This document shows, in pieces, positions 55,414-63,683 of a DNA stretch of 64,000 nt (its first letter is position 1; the number at the start of each line of letters is the position of its first letter). The stretch is taken from positions 1,798,001-1,862,000 of the forward strand of contig OY781921.1 in NCBI GenBank assembly GCA_963677245.1. Reading direction: 5' to 3'. The notes under the pieces were generated by a model. It made no database searches. It saw only the letters and a program-made list of their open reading frames with translations, and had not been told where the DNA came from. The position numbers and the translations under genes are program-made. The stretch comes from Saccharicrinis sp963677245 (GTDB taxonomy: Bacteria; Bacteroidota; Bacteroidia; Bacteroidales; Marinilabiliaceae).

Positions 55414-56244
55414 TTATTTTTTCATGTTGTATTTTACTAAAATATCTAATAGAGAGATAGAAGCATCTTCCATTGTATTTACAATTCCATCGATTTTAGA
55501 TACGATGTAGTTGTAAAATACCTGTAGAATAATTGCTACGATCAAACCAGATACTGTTGTAATAAGTGCCACTTTAATACCACCTGCTACAGCTGTTGCA
55601 GAGATATCACCCATAGCCTGGATCTTATCAAAAGCTTCAATCATACCGATTACTGTACCCATAAACCCAAGCATAGGAGCAAGAGCAATAAATAAAGAAA
55701 TCCAAGTTAAACCTTTTTCTAAAAGACCCATTTGAACTGATCCGTAAGAAACAACTGATTTCTCTACTACCTCAATACCTTCGTCGATACGGTCTAAACC
55801 TTGATAGAAAATTGATGCAACTGGTCCGCGAGTATTACGACACACTTCTTTTGCAGCTTCAACACCACCTTCATTTAACGCATCTTCAATGTTTTGAAGT
55901 AATTTTTTAGTATTGGTAGATGCAAGATTCAAATAAATGATTCTTTCAATACATAAAGCCAATCCAAAAATTAATGCTAAAAGTACGAAGCTCATAAATG
56001 CAGCTCCACCTTCAATAAATTTAGCTTTGATTTGTTTGTGAATTCCCTTAGGAGCCTCCGCCTGTGTGTCTGCAGCAAAAGCATCATCTTCCATAGAATC
56101 TTCTTCCACTGCTTGATCTTCAGACTCAACTTGAGTAAGTGAATCCCCTTCTGCCTGAACCTCAGTCTCGTCCTGAGCGTACATAGTTGATGCTCCAAGA
56201 GTCATCATCGCGAAAACTGCAAAAAACGCAAATAGCTTTTTCAT
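55414..56244 (-). CDS. exbB: ExbB/TolQ/MotA-family proton-channel protein
   Basis: 276 residues. A signal-like first helix (about 1-24) is followed by an acidic, low-complexity linker (about 25-65, with EEDSMEDDAFAAD), then the three ExbB helices (about 75-100, 175-200, 215-245) with APMLGFMGTVIGMIEAFD and TTVSGLIVAIILQVFYNY. This long N-terminal form is common in Bacteroidota. It powers outer-membrane receptors together with ExbD and TonB. Confidence 0.93.
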   Translation of the reverse strand: MKKLFAFFAVFAMMTLGASTMYAQDETEVQAEGDSLTQVESEDQAVEEDSMEDDAFAADTQAEAPKGIHKQIKAKFIEGGAAFMSFVLLALIFGLALCIERIIYLNLASTNTKKLLQNIEDALNEGGVEAAKEVCRNTRGPVASIFYQGLDRIDEGIEVVEKSVVSYGSVQMGLLEKGLTWISLFIALAPMLGFMGTVIGMIEAFDKIQAMGDISATAVAGGIKVALITTVSGLIVAIILQVFYNYIVSKIDGIVNTMEDASISLLDILVKYNMKK

Positions 56245-56397
56245 AGTCTGTAAAAAATTTTTGATTTGTATTAGTTTGTTAATACTATAGTTTATTTGCT
56301 AATAATTCCCTTTTTAAAGCAATAAACAAGTTAATAATTGAAATTCTTCGATTTTCAGGTGTGCAAAATACAAAAAAAACTGCAATTACAAACCTTA

Positions 56398-57423
56398 TCA
56401 AATATAGATTTCCCCTTTTAGTGATTTATTTAAATTGATCTTAACCTCTTCCTGTGACTTTGTATTACCCAATAAATACATCAATTTGGTAACCGCAGCC
56501 TCGGTGGTAATGTCACCACCACTAAAAACCCCCATTTCCAGCAAATGAATACCGGTTTCATATCTACCCATGGCTACACTACCTGCTAAACACTGAGTTA
56601 CATTTAAAATTATCAATCCCTTTTGTAATGCTTTTTCTATAATATTTAGAAAACGCTTGTCTGTTGGCGCATTCCCCGAACCATAGGTTTCTAAAACAAG
56701 TGCTTTTAATCCGGGTGTTTGTATTACTGTTTCTAAAAAGTTATATCCTATACCCGGAAATAGTTTCAGTAAGCCAACATTATGATCCATTTTCTTGGTT
56801 ACCGAGAATTCTCCCTGGTTTTCATCTTTGTGAATGTAAGGATCATTAAATTTTATATGTATCCCAACTTCTGCTAAAGCAGGATAGTTATCTGACCTAA
56901 ATGCTCTAAAATGAACCGCATTATATTTTGTTGTCCGATTACCCCGATATAATTTATCTTGAAAAAAGATACAAACTTCAGGTACCATTGCCTTTCCATC
57001 CTGATAACTAGACGCAATGTCCAAAGCAGTTATCAAATTTTCTTTTCCATCTGTACGAATCGTACTTAATGGCAATTGGCTTCCTGTTAAAACAACCGGT
57101 TTGCCCAGATTTTGAAACATAAAACTCAATGCACTTGCTGTATATGCCATTGTATCAGTTCCATGCAATATTACAAAACCATCATACAATGAATAATTCT
57201 CTTCAATAATCGTACCTATTTTGATCCAAATATCCGGGTTCATATCAGATGAATCCACAATTGGGTTAAATGAGGTACTATCTACATGAAAATCGAACCT
57301 TTTTATTTCAGGAACTTTCTCTACAATCAAAGAAAAATCAAACGGAACTAATGAATTAGTTTCCGGATCTTTGGCCATCCCAATCGTCCCACCTGTATAT
57401 ATTATGAGTATTTTTCTTTTCAA
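56398..57423 (-). CDS. ansA: Type I L-asparaginase, cytoplasmic
   Basis: 341 residues without a signal peptide. Catalytic Thr13 lies in IIYTGGTIGM and the second motif is VILHGTDTMAYTA. The only start that fits is TTG at 57423: the in-frame upstream stop is four codons away, and the P-loop-like TGGTIG lies near the N terminus. It hydrolyses Asn to Asp and ammonia. It lies 12 bases after tatD, so the two form an operon. The ammonia could feed the glutamate dehydrogenases nearby. Confidence 0.92.
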   Translation of the reverse strand: MKRKILIIYTGGTIGMAKDPETNSLVPFDFSLIVEKVPEIKRFDFHVDSTSFNPIVDSSDMNPDIWIKIGTIIEENYSLYDGFVILHGTDTMAYTASALSFMFQNLGKPVVLTGSQLPLSTIRTDGKENLITALDIASSYQDGKAMVPEVCIFFQDKLYRGNRTTKYNAVHFRAFRSDNYPALAEVGIHIKFNDPYIHKDENQGEFSVTKKMDHNVGLLKLFPGIGYNFLETVIQTPGLKALVLETYGSGNAPTDKRFLNIIEKALQKGLIILNVTQCLAGSVAMGRYETGIHLLEMGVFSGGDITTEAAVTKLMYLLGNTKSQEEVKINLNKSLKGEIYI

Positions 57424-57435
57424 TTCGCTTTCAAA

Positions 57436-58209
57436 TTATTGAAGATTAAACATTGTTTTGGCAGTCTGAGCAGTAATCTTTTGTACTTCCGCAGGACTCA
57501 TATCAAATATTTCAGCCAGTTTTTGAACTACATAACATATATAAGCTGGTTCATTTCGTTTTCCCCTATAAGGAGTAGGCGTTAAATAAGGGGCATCTGT
57601 CTCCACAACCAAGTTGCCAATACTTAAGTTTGACACCGTTTTATCCAATCCTGAGTTTTTAAAGGTTACTACTCCATTTATTCCAAGCTTAAACACTTCA
57701 TAGTTCAAAATTTTTTCTGCTTGCTCCTTATTTCCGGTAAAACTATGAAATACTCCCGAAACACCTTTTAAATCCATATTATCAAGCACTTCAAATATTT
57801 CATTAAATGAATCTCTGGCATGAATGACCACCGGAAGATTATATTCCTTTGCCCAATTTAACTGAGTTGAAAATGCATCTATTTGTTCTTTTAGATAGGT
57901 TTTATCCCAATATAAATCAATACCTATTTCACCCACAGCACAAAACTTTCGCTTTGTGAACCAACTTTTCATTTCTTTTAACTGATCCTTATAGTTGCTA
58001 TTTACTGAGGTTGGATGCAATCCCATCATTGATTTACATTTAGTCTGGTACTTTTCTTCAACCTGAATCATTGGACCAATAGAATCAACGTCAATATTTG
58101 GCATTAAAATATATTCCAATCCAATATGAAAAGCTCTTTGAATCATTTCGTCACGATCCTCATTAAACTCCTCAGAATAAATATGTGAATGTGTATCTAT
58201 TATACTCAT
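57436..58209 (-). CDS. tatD: TatD-family metal-dependent DNase/hydrolase
   Basis: 257 residues. The metal site starts with DTHSHIY (about 5-11), with VGEIGIDLYWDKTYLKEQ, PVVIHARDSFNEI, GVFHSFTGNKEQAE and VVETDAPYLTPTPYRGKRNEP. TatD proteins are 3'-5' exonucleases linked to repair. It is the first gene of an operon with ansA. Confidence 0.95.
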   Translation of the reverse strand: MSIIDTHSHIYSEEFNEDRDEMIQRAFHIGLEYILMPNIDVDSIGPMIQVEEKYQTKCKSMMGLHPTSVNSNYKDQLKEMKSWFTKRKFCAVGEIGIDLYWDKTYLKEQIDAFSTQLNWAKEYNLPVVIHARDSFNEIFEVLDNMDLKGVSGVFHSFTGNKEQAEKILNYEVFKLGINGVVTFKNSGLDKTVSNLSIGNLVVETDAPYLTPTPYRGKRNEPAYICYVVQKLAEIFDMSPAEVQKITAQTAKTMFNLQ

Positions 58210-58307
58210 TTTTCAGAATGATAAAAATTTCTTCAAAGCTAGTAAAACCAATAATCTGTTTTAATGAATTAAGTAGATTTAACGTTTTGCAACTACCACT
58301 AAAAAAG

Positions 58308-58343
58308 AAACCTTGTGATCATTAAACATTGACCACAAGGTTT
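58308..58343 (-). terminator. Rho-independent terminator of the second glutamate dehydrogenase gene
   Basis: AAACCTTGTG pairs with CACAAGGTTT around an approximately 16-base loop, with additional A/T-rich flanks. It is 23 bases past the stop at 58367. Confidence 0.75.
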
Positions 58344-58366
58344 AAAAACTATTTCAATGTTTTTGA

Positions 58367-59704
58367 TTAAACAACGCCTTGAGCAATCATGGCATCAGCA
58401 ACTTTAACAAAGCCTCCAATATTTGCTCCTTTTATATAATTTATTTTACCATTGAGCTCAGTTCCATATTGAACACAAACCTTATGGATATTAATCATGA
58501 TCTCATTTAAACGTTGATCAACTTCTTGTTCGCTCCAGTTAAAACGCATACTATTTTGACTCATCTCCAGACCAGAAACAGCAACACCTCCTGCATTAAC
58601 AGCTTTACCGGGTGCAAATAGAATTTTCTCTGAAGCCAGGAATGCTGCATCAGCCGTACATCCCATATTAGATGCTTCTGCGATTAATTGGCATCCATTA
58701 TCAATCAACTTTTGACAATCCTCTTCATTTAATTCATTCTGAATTGCACAAGGAATTGCAATATCAACCTTCTGCTCCCAAGGCTTTTTTCCTTCAAAAA
58801 ACTCTACATTATATCTTTCTGCGTAAGGCTGAATAATATCCTGATTTGAAGCTCTTAACTCTAATAAATAATCAATCTTATCTCCTGAAATACCTTCCGG
58901 ATCATAAATATAGCCGTCAGGACCTGATAGTGTGACCACTTTAGCTCCTAACTCCACTGCTTTTAGTGCAGCTCCCCAGGCAACATTACCAAAACCAGAT
59001 AAAGCAATTGTTTTGCCTTCCAGATTAAGTCCTTTGGCAGCTAACATTTCTCTAACAAAATATATAGCTCCAAAACCAGTTGCCTCAGGACGAATTAAAC
59101 TTCCTCCAAACTCCTGCCCCTTACCAGTTAAAACACCAGTAAATTCATTTCTAAGCTTTTTATATTGACCAAATAAGTACCCTATTTCACGTCCTCCTAC
59201 TCCAATATCACCAGCTGGAACATCAGTATTTGGGCCAATATGACGATATAATTCACTCATAAAAGCCTGGCAGAAACGCATAATTTCATTATCTGACTTT
59301 CCTTTGGGGTTAAAATCAGAACCTCCTTTTCCGCCCCCCATTGGAAGACTTGTTAGACTATTTTTAAAGGTCTGCTCAAACCCTAAAAATTTTAAACCAC
59401 TCAAGGTCACACTTGGGTGAAATCTCAATCCGCCTTTGTAAGGTCCAATTGCACTATTAAACTCAACTCTAAATCCTCTGTTTACCTGAACCTCTCCGCT
59501 ATCATCAACCCATGGTACCCTAAACATGATAACCCTTTCCGGCTCGGTCATTCTTTCCAGAATCTTAGCTTTTTGATAATGTGGATTTTCAATATAGAAA
59601 TCCCAAACGGTTTCTACAACTTCTTCAACTGCTTGTAAAAACTCATCCTCTCCCGGATTCTTCATCCTAACACCATCTAAAAACTCTTTAATTTTTACAT
59701 CCAT
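58367..59704 (-). CDS. gdhA: Glutamate dehydrogenase, hexameric, NAD-type by loop sequence
   Basis: 445 residues, alike to the protein at 50797-52149 through most of its length: PYKGGLRFHPSV, PMGGGKGGSDFNPKGKSD and PAGDIGVGGREIGYLFGQ. The nucleotide-binding fold reads SGFGNVAWGAALKA and the following loop TLSGPDGYIYDPEGI, which resembles the NAD-dependent Clostridium symbiosum enzyme as I recall it, while the other copy has SDSSG. It is likely the catabolic, NAD-linked partner. It has a 223-base upstream gap with a palindrome. Confidence 0.94.
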   Translation of the reverse strand: MDVKIKEFLDGVRMKNPGEDEFLQAVEEVVETVWDFYIENPHYQKAKILERMTEPERVIMFRVPWVDDSGEVQVNRGFRVEFNSAIGPYKGGLRFHPSVTLSGLKFLGFEQTFKNSLTSLPMGGGKGGSDFNPKGKSDNEIMRFCQAFMSELYRHIGPNTDVPAGDIGVGGREIGYLFGQYKKLRNEFTGVLTGKGQEFGGSLIRPEATGFGAIYFVREMLAAKGLNLEGKTIALSGFGNVAWGAALKAVELGAKVVTLSGPDGYIYDPEGISGDKIDYLLELRASNQDIIQPYAERYNVEFFEGKKPWEQKVDIAIPCAIQNELNEEDCQKLIDNGCQLIAEASNMGCTADAAFLASEKILFAPGKAVNAGGVAVSGLEMSQNSMRFNWSEQEVDQRLNEIMINIHKVCVQYGTELNGKINYIKGANIGGFVKVADAMIAQGVV

Positions 59705-59888
59705 GGTTATACTTTTAAATGTGTTTGCTTTGATTCAAAATTAATTATTAAAGTATTGGTAAATCATGATATTTAACAAGGATTTGCTTTTTACAAAGAA
59801 TAACTACTACACCTTAATAATGTGACAGTTGCAACAGATAAATACTATTCTTAATATCAATACATGATAACAGTCACATAATGCCTAA

Positions 59889-59908
59889 ACATGATTTATT
59901 GATCATGT
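59889..59908. promoter_or_regulatory. Palindromic site between the Omp85-type gene and gdhA
   Basis: ACATGAT-TTATTG-ATCATGT is a perfect 7-base inverted repeat with a 6-base spacer, of a size typical for a Crp/Fnr-like dimer. It lies 185 bases upstream of the gdhA ATG and 20 bases after the stop of the Omp85-type gene. It could instead be a weak AT-rich terminator. ATGTGAC (59820) and GTCACAT (59873) form another spaced repeat in the same gap. Confidence 0.35.
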
Positions 59909-59927
59909 CTTATTTTCTTTGAGTTAA

Positions 59928-61097
59928 TTAAAAAGCCTCTCGAAAGGAAATATACAGACCACTATTATCTTTAGCAAAGCCATAATCTAATCGTACACAA
60001 AGTCGTGGTTGAACCTCTATTCGAAAACCAAGGCCAACATTAGGCAATAGTTCTGCAATCGTTGAAAATTCAGAGGCCACTGTACCTCCGCCTGCCCAAC
60101 ATACGAAACCAAACGGACTTTCGTAATTACCTTTTTTATTCAATTTATTGCGCATAAACATATGACGATACTCCAATAAGCCAAACATTGCAAGTTTATC
60201 ACGAAACCTGCCCCATTGATACCCTCGCAAATCATAAGGTGTTCCTAATTGAGGCAAATCGAACCAAGGTACATTGTTTTCTGCATACATAGCTTCTAAT
60301 TGTAGAGCCAGTGTTTTTCTTTCCTTAATTTGAAAATATTTACGCGCATCAAAAGTATACTTGTTGTACTGATTATCTGAGGAATCGAACCAATCATTGT
60401 ACTTGATAAATGAGAAACTTAATAAATACCCATTAAAAGGCATTTGTACATTATCTCTTTTGTCTAAATCAATTACTGCACCAAGTCCAATATTAGTACC
60501 TGCGGTTCCAAATTCTTTTACATAAACCTCTTCTTTCATAAAGTCATTAAGACTTTTTGCTCTCGTTGAATTTATATCATATGCTAAACCAATATATAAA
60601 TCAGGGATCAGTTTTCTTGAAATTTTACCTTTAGCAGAAAACCATTCTCTATCATATGAAGTTGTTTCATCCGCTTTGGATACTCTATTTCCTGCATCTA
60701 TACCTACACCCCAATAATTATATGGCATGTTTTTGTAATGAATTTTAGTAATAAACCTAAACCGTTCTCCACGTGTATAAATTATAGGAAAAGCCGACAT
60801 ATCAATTGATCCATTGGTGCTATAACCTATAGAGAAAGGAATACTAGAGCGTTCATTATCCGGGTTTAGTTTATCTGTATCAAAAGACATTAATGCTCCC
60901 AAAGTTACCATCAGCTTAAGTTCAGGAGTGTATACCGGAGCAGCAAAAGGAGAGAACATGAATTTTGATTTATCTTTAAATGCAACTTTTACAGAATCAT
61001 TTTTTGAATTTGACTTCTTTTCTACCGCACTTAAAGGCATCAAACAAACTACCAACAACAATAGGAGCACCACCCCAATCTTACAAAAACAAGACAT
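59928..61097 (-). CDS. Omp85/BamA-type outer-membrane beta-barrel without POTRA domains
   Basis: 389 residues. A signal peptide (ending PLSAVE) is followed by a beta-barrel region with GVGIDAGNR, GAVIDLDKRDNVQMPFNGY and LRGYQWGRFRDKLAM. The LRGYxxGRFRD motif of loop 6 is the signature of the Omp85 surface-antigen superfamily. The C terminus is ISFREAF, with terminal Phe. POTRA domains, which take up substrate in BamA, are missing, so it is a single-barrel member of unknown cargo. Confidence 0.85.
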   Translation of the reverse strand: MSCFCKIGVVLLLLLVVCLMPLSAVEKKSNSKNDSVKVAFKDKSKFMFSPFAAPVYTPELKLMVTLGALMSFDTDKLNPDNERSSIPFSIGYSTNGSIDMSAFPIIYTRGERFRFITKIHYKNMPYNYWGVGIDAGNRVSKADETTSYDREWFSAKGKISRKLIPDLYIGLAYDINSTRAKSLNDFMKEEVYVKEFGTAGTNIGLGAVIDLDKRDNVQMPFNGYLLSFSFIKYNDWFDSSDNQYNKYTFDARKYFQIKERKTLALQLEAMYAENNVPWFDLPQLGTPYDLRGYQWGRFRDKLAMFGLLEYRHMFMRNKLNKKGNYESPFGFVCWAGGGTVASEFSTIAELLPNVGLGFRIEVQPRLCVRLDYGFAKDNSGLYISFREAF

Positions 61098-61247
61098 TTT
61101 AAATTATATTTGCCACTGATTCCAATTAATCATTGAACCAGTTTTCTTTCATTACCCAACAAACCTTTTTAACTCAAAACGGATCAAACCTGCATCTAAA
61201 AAAGGAAGACCTGCAATGTAAGAAAAATCCACATTGAAATAATGTAA

Positions 61248-62204
61248 TTATTGACTTAAAGGTGCCAAAGGAATTTTCTTTACTACAACAGACGAATATG
61301 GAATAGAAAAATAAAACTCTGAACCTTCGCCCAATTTTGATCTTACCCACATTTTCCCATCCAGTAATTTAACAATTGATTTGGTAATATTTAATCCTAC
61401 TCCTACTCCCGACTTAAATTCACTACCTGAGGCCAACTTGCCAAAAACCTCAAATATCTCTTTTTGCTGTTCTCGTGTTAATCCGATTCCGGTATCTTTT
61501 ACAAAAAACACCAATTGCCCCGACTCATAATAACAACCTAACTTTATTCGCCCTTCATCGGTAAATTTTACGGCATTATCAATTAAGTTATTCAAAGCCA
61601 GTTTTATTTTGGCTTCATCAGAATTGATACGTTTTAATTTTTCGGGAAGACAATGACCTAACTTTAAACAAACCTCACTTTTAGTTTTATTCAAAAACTT
61701 AAAGTATAATTCCTGCATCATTTTATTTACATCGAATCCTTTTTTCTTAAGGCCCATTGCCCCTGTTTCAATTAAGGATAAGTCCATTATATTATCGACT
61801 ACAGTTAATAATTCCTGAGCACTTTTATCAATAATTCGAACAAAGTTGATTTTTTCTTCCTGCGATAAATTATTGTATTGCAATAATTCAGAAAAACCTA
61901 AGATTCCATTCACGGGTGTTCTTAATTCGTGAGATATATTTCTTAGAAATGCAGATTTTAACCTGTCATTCTCAGAGGCTCTGGCCTCGGCTTTCCTCAT
62001 CATTTTAAGATGATTTCGCAATAAAACATATAGCAAGAATGCAGTAGTTCCAACATAAAACCAACCTTTATAGGTTTGAAGTGTACTTAAGGTATTAATA
62101 TCTGAAATAAGTGCTTTTAAAATTTGATCTGAAAACAAAATCCACAAAAAGCCTAAAATTAAATAGGCCAGCACTACTTTAAATTCAAACTTAACAATTC
62201 TCAT
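61248..62204 (-). CDS. Membrane histidine kinase
   Basis: 318 residues. Two membrane helices (about 8-26 and 48-63) bracket a short periplasmic loop. The phospho-acceptor is His92 in SHELRTPVNG. The ATPase has the N box ALNNLIDNAVKFTDEG, G1 FVKDTGIGLTREQ and G2 GVGVGLNITKSIVKLLDG, all intact. There is no sensor domain. No response regulator is adjacent. It ends in a short tail. Confidence 0.93.
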   Translation of the reverse strand: MRIVKFEFKVVLAYLILGFLWILFSDQILKALISDINTLSTLQTYKGWFYVGTTAFLLYVLLRNHLKMMRKAEARASENDRLKSAFLRNISHELRTPVNGILGFSELLQYNNLSQEEKINFVRIIDKSAQELLTVVDNIMDLSLIETGAMGLKKKGFDVNKMMQELYFKFLNKTKSEVCLKLGHCLPEKLKRINSDEAKIKLALNNLIDNAVKFTDEGRIKLGCYYESGQLVFFVKDTGIGLTREQQKEIFEVFGKLASGSEFKSGVGVGLNITKSIVKLLDGKMWVRSKLGEGSEFYFSIPYSSVVVKKIPLAPLSQ

Positions 62205-62386
62205 AACAGTCTGGTTTTTAAATACGTTCTTTCAATTTAATGATTAAACAAATAAAAATCAACCACTTTTATACAGGAAGTTGTAATTGATAAATAAAAG
62301 ACTGAAAGATACTTAGCTCTAATTATGGACATTCAATGATTAATTAGTTAAATTGTAATACAGTATATAACCAATACCACTTTACA

Positions 62387-62854
62387 ATGATACATTCAAT
62401 TGCTTCAACAAATGTTTCTTTTAATTTTTTAAAAGGATCTCCCGATTTTTTAAATATTATCCTAAACAATATTAATAGTTGTGTTTTACTACTCAACAAC
62501 AAAATGGAGTTAATTGCATTTAATAATGCCATAAACACTCTTTTCCCAAGAACAATAAATTCTGATATTAAATATGTAAGATGTGGTGAGGCCATAGGTT
62601 GCGCTTACCAGGTAGAACAACAAAAGGATTGTGGAAAGACTACTAAATGCAGAGATTGCGAACTCAGAGTAAGTGCTTTATCATCCTACATGGATAATAA
62701 GGTTACACAATTTAGAACCATAGTTCGCCCATTTTATAACAATAAAAATGAAAAGATAAATAAGATGTTTCAATATTCCACCAGACTGTTTCCTTTTGAG
62801 CAAGAACGATACATTATCATGTTGGTTGAAAACCTACCTTATAACGAGCAATAA
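62387..62854 (+). CDS. PAS-domain protein with a five-cysteine cluster
   Basis: 155 residues. A PAS-like fold (LNNINSCVLLLNNKMELIAFNNAINTLFP) with a cysteine cluster: Cys66, Cys72, Cys82, Cys88 and Cys91, in the order CGEAIGC, then DCGKTTKCRDC. Similar motifs occur in PAS sensors of regulators in other phyla and suggest metal, Fe-S or redox sensing. There is no output domain, so it may act by binding another protein, such as the kinase next door at 61248-62204. Confidence 0.75.
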   Translation: MIHSIASTNVSFNFLKGSPDFLNIILNNINSCVLLLNNKMELIAFNNAINTLFPRTINSDIKYVRCGEAIGCAYQVEQQKDCGKTTKCRDCELRVSALSSYMDNKVTQFRTIVRPFYNNKNEKINKMFQYSTRLFPFEQERYIIMLVENLPYNEQ

Positions 62855-62989
62855 TAATAGGTAAACTTAATTCTATTTTTAAATTAAATATTGTTGAACG
62901 ACTATTTCCTCTCGCTCATCGATAAAAGTGGCATAGAAAATTAAAAAAGTAAATATTTGAATCATGAATATTTACTTAATTTATATGCT

Positions 62990-63682
62990 ATGAAAACAAC
63001 ATTATTTTCAAAACAGGATAAGTTTAAATTCTCGCTAAGAAGCAAACTATTCGTAATCATTGCTTTTATCTCTCTTGCCTTATTAACTAAGTGCACCGTA
63101 ATTTCATTCTATCCTTTGTATACTGATGACGAGTTAATACGCGACGACAGAATCATTGGCAAATGGATGTCGCGATTAGAGCGAGAAGAGGTTTCTAAGG
63201 ACTCCATCGTTTGGGAAATATCTTTCCTTGAAACAAAACAAAGTGAAAATTCAAAAAATATTTTTAGATCTGGAACCCAAAACCAATTCACTCATAGCCT
63301 TAAACTATATCCATATAGTAATGCTAAAGACGCTATAATTTTCGACCTTCATATCGTGAAACTGGAAAACAAGTTATACTTTGATTTTTTATTAGAGGAG
63401 TACAATAATGACAATTTATTTACTGCCATGCATTTAATGCCCATTCATACCTTTGCCCGTATTGAAGTAGGTGAACAAATTACTGTAAAATGGTTTAATG
63501 GTGAAGTTCTAGAAGATTTACTTAAAAACAATAAAATAAGAATTAGACACGAAAGAAGAAAAGATGATGTATTCTTATTGACGGCCAAACCCAAAGAACT
63601 TCAAAAGTTTATTATTAAATACGAAGAACAAAACGAAGCTTTCTTGGATGATTTAAGTTTTATTTTAACTCCTCATTCATAA
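62990..63682 (+). CDS. Putative lipoprotein of unknown function
   Basis: 230 residues from ATG 62990. The frame can be extended upstream to a TTG at 62957, but the ATG fits the signal peptide. The hydrophobic region (about 23-43, LFVIIAFISLALLTKC) ends in a lipobox-like LTKC. The mature part is alpha/beta with IIGKWMSRLEREEV and FARIEVGEQITVKWFNGEVLEDL. The function is not recognised. The next gene starts one base after the stop. Confidence 0.65.
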   Translation: MKTTLFSKQDKFKFSLRSKLFVIIAFISLALLTKCTVISFYPLYTDDELIRDDRIIGKWMSRLEREEVSKDSIVWEISFLETKQSENSKNIFRSGTQNQFTHSLKLYPYSNAKDAIIFDLHIVKLENKLYFDFLLEEYNNDNLFTAMHLMPIHTFARIEVGEQITVKWFNGEVLEDLLKNNKIRIRHERRKDDVFLLTAKPKELQKFIIKYEEQNEAFLDDLSFILTPHS

Positions 63683-63683
63683 A

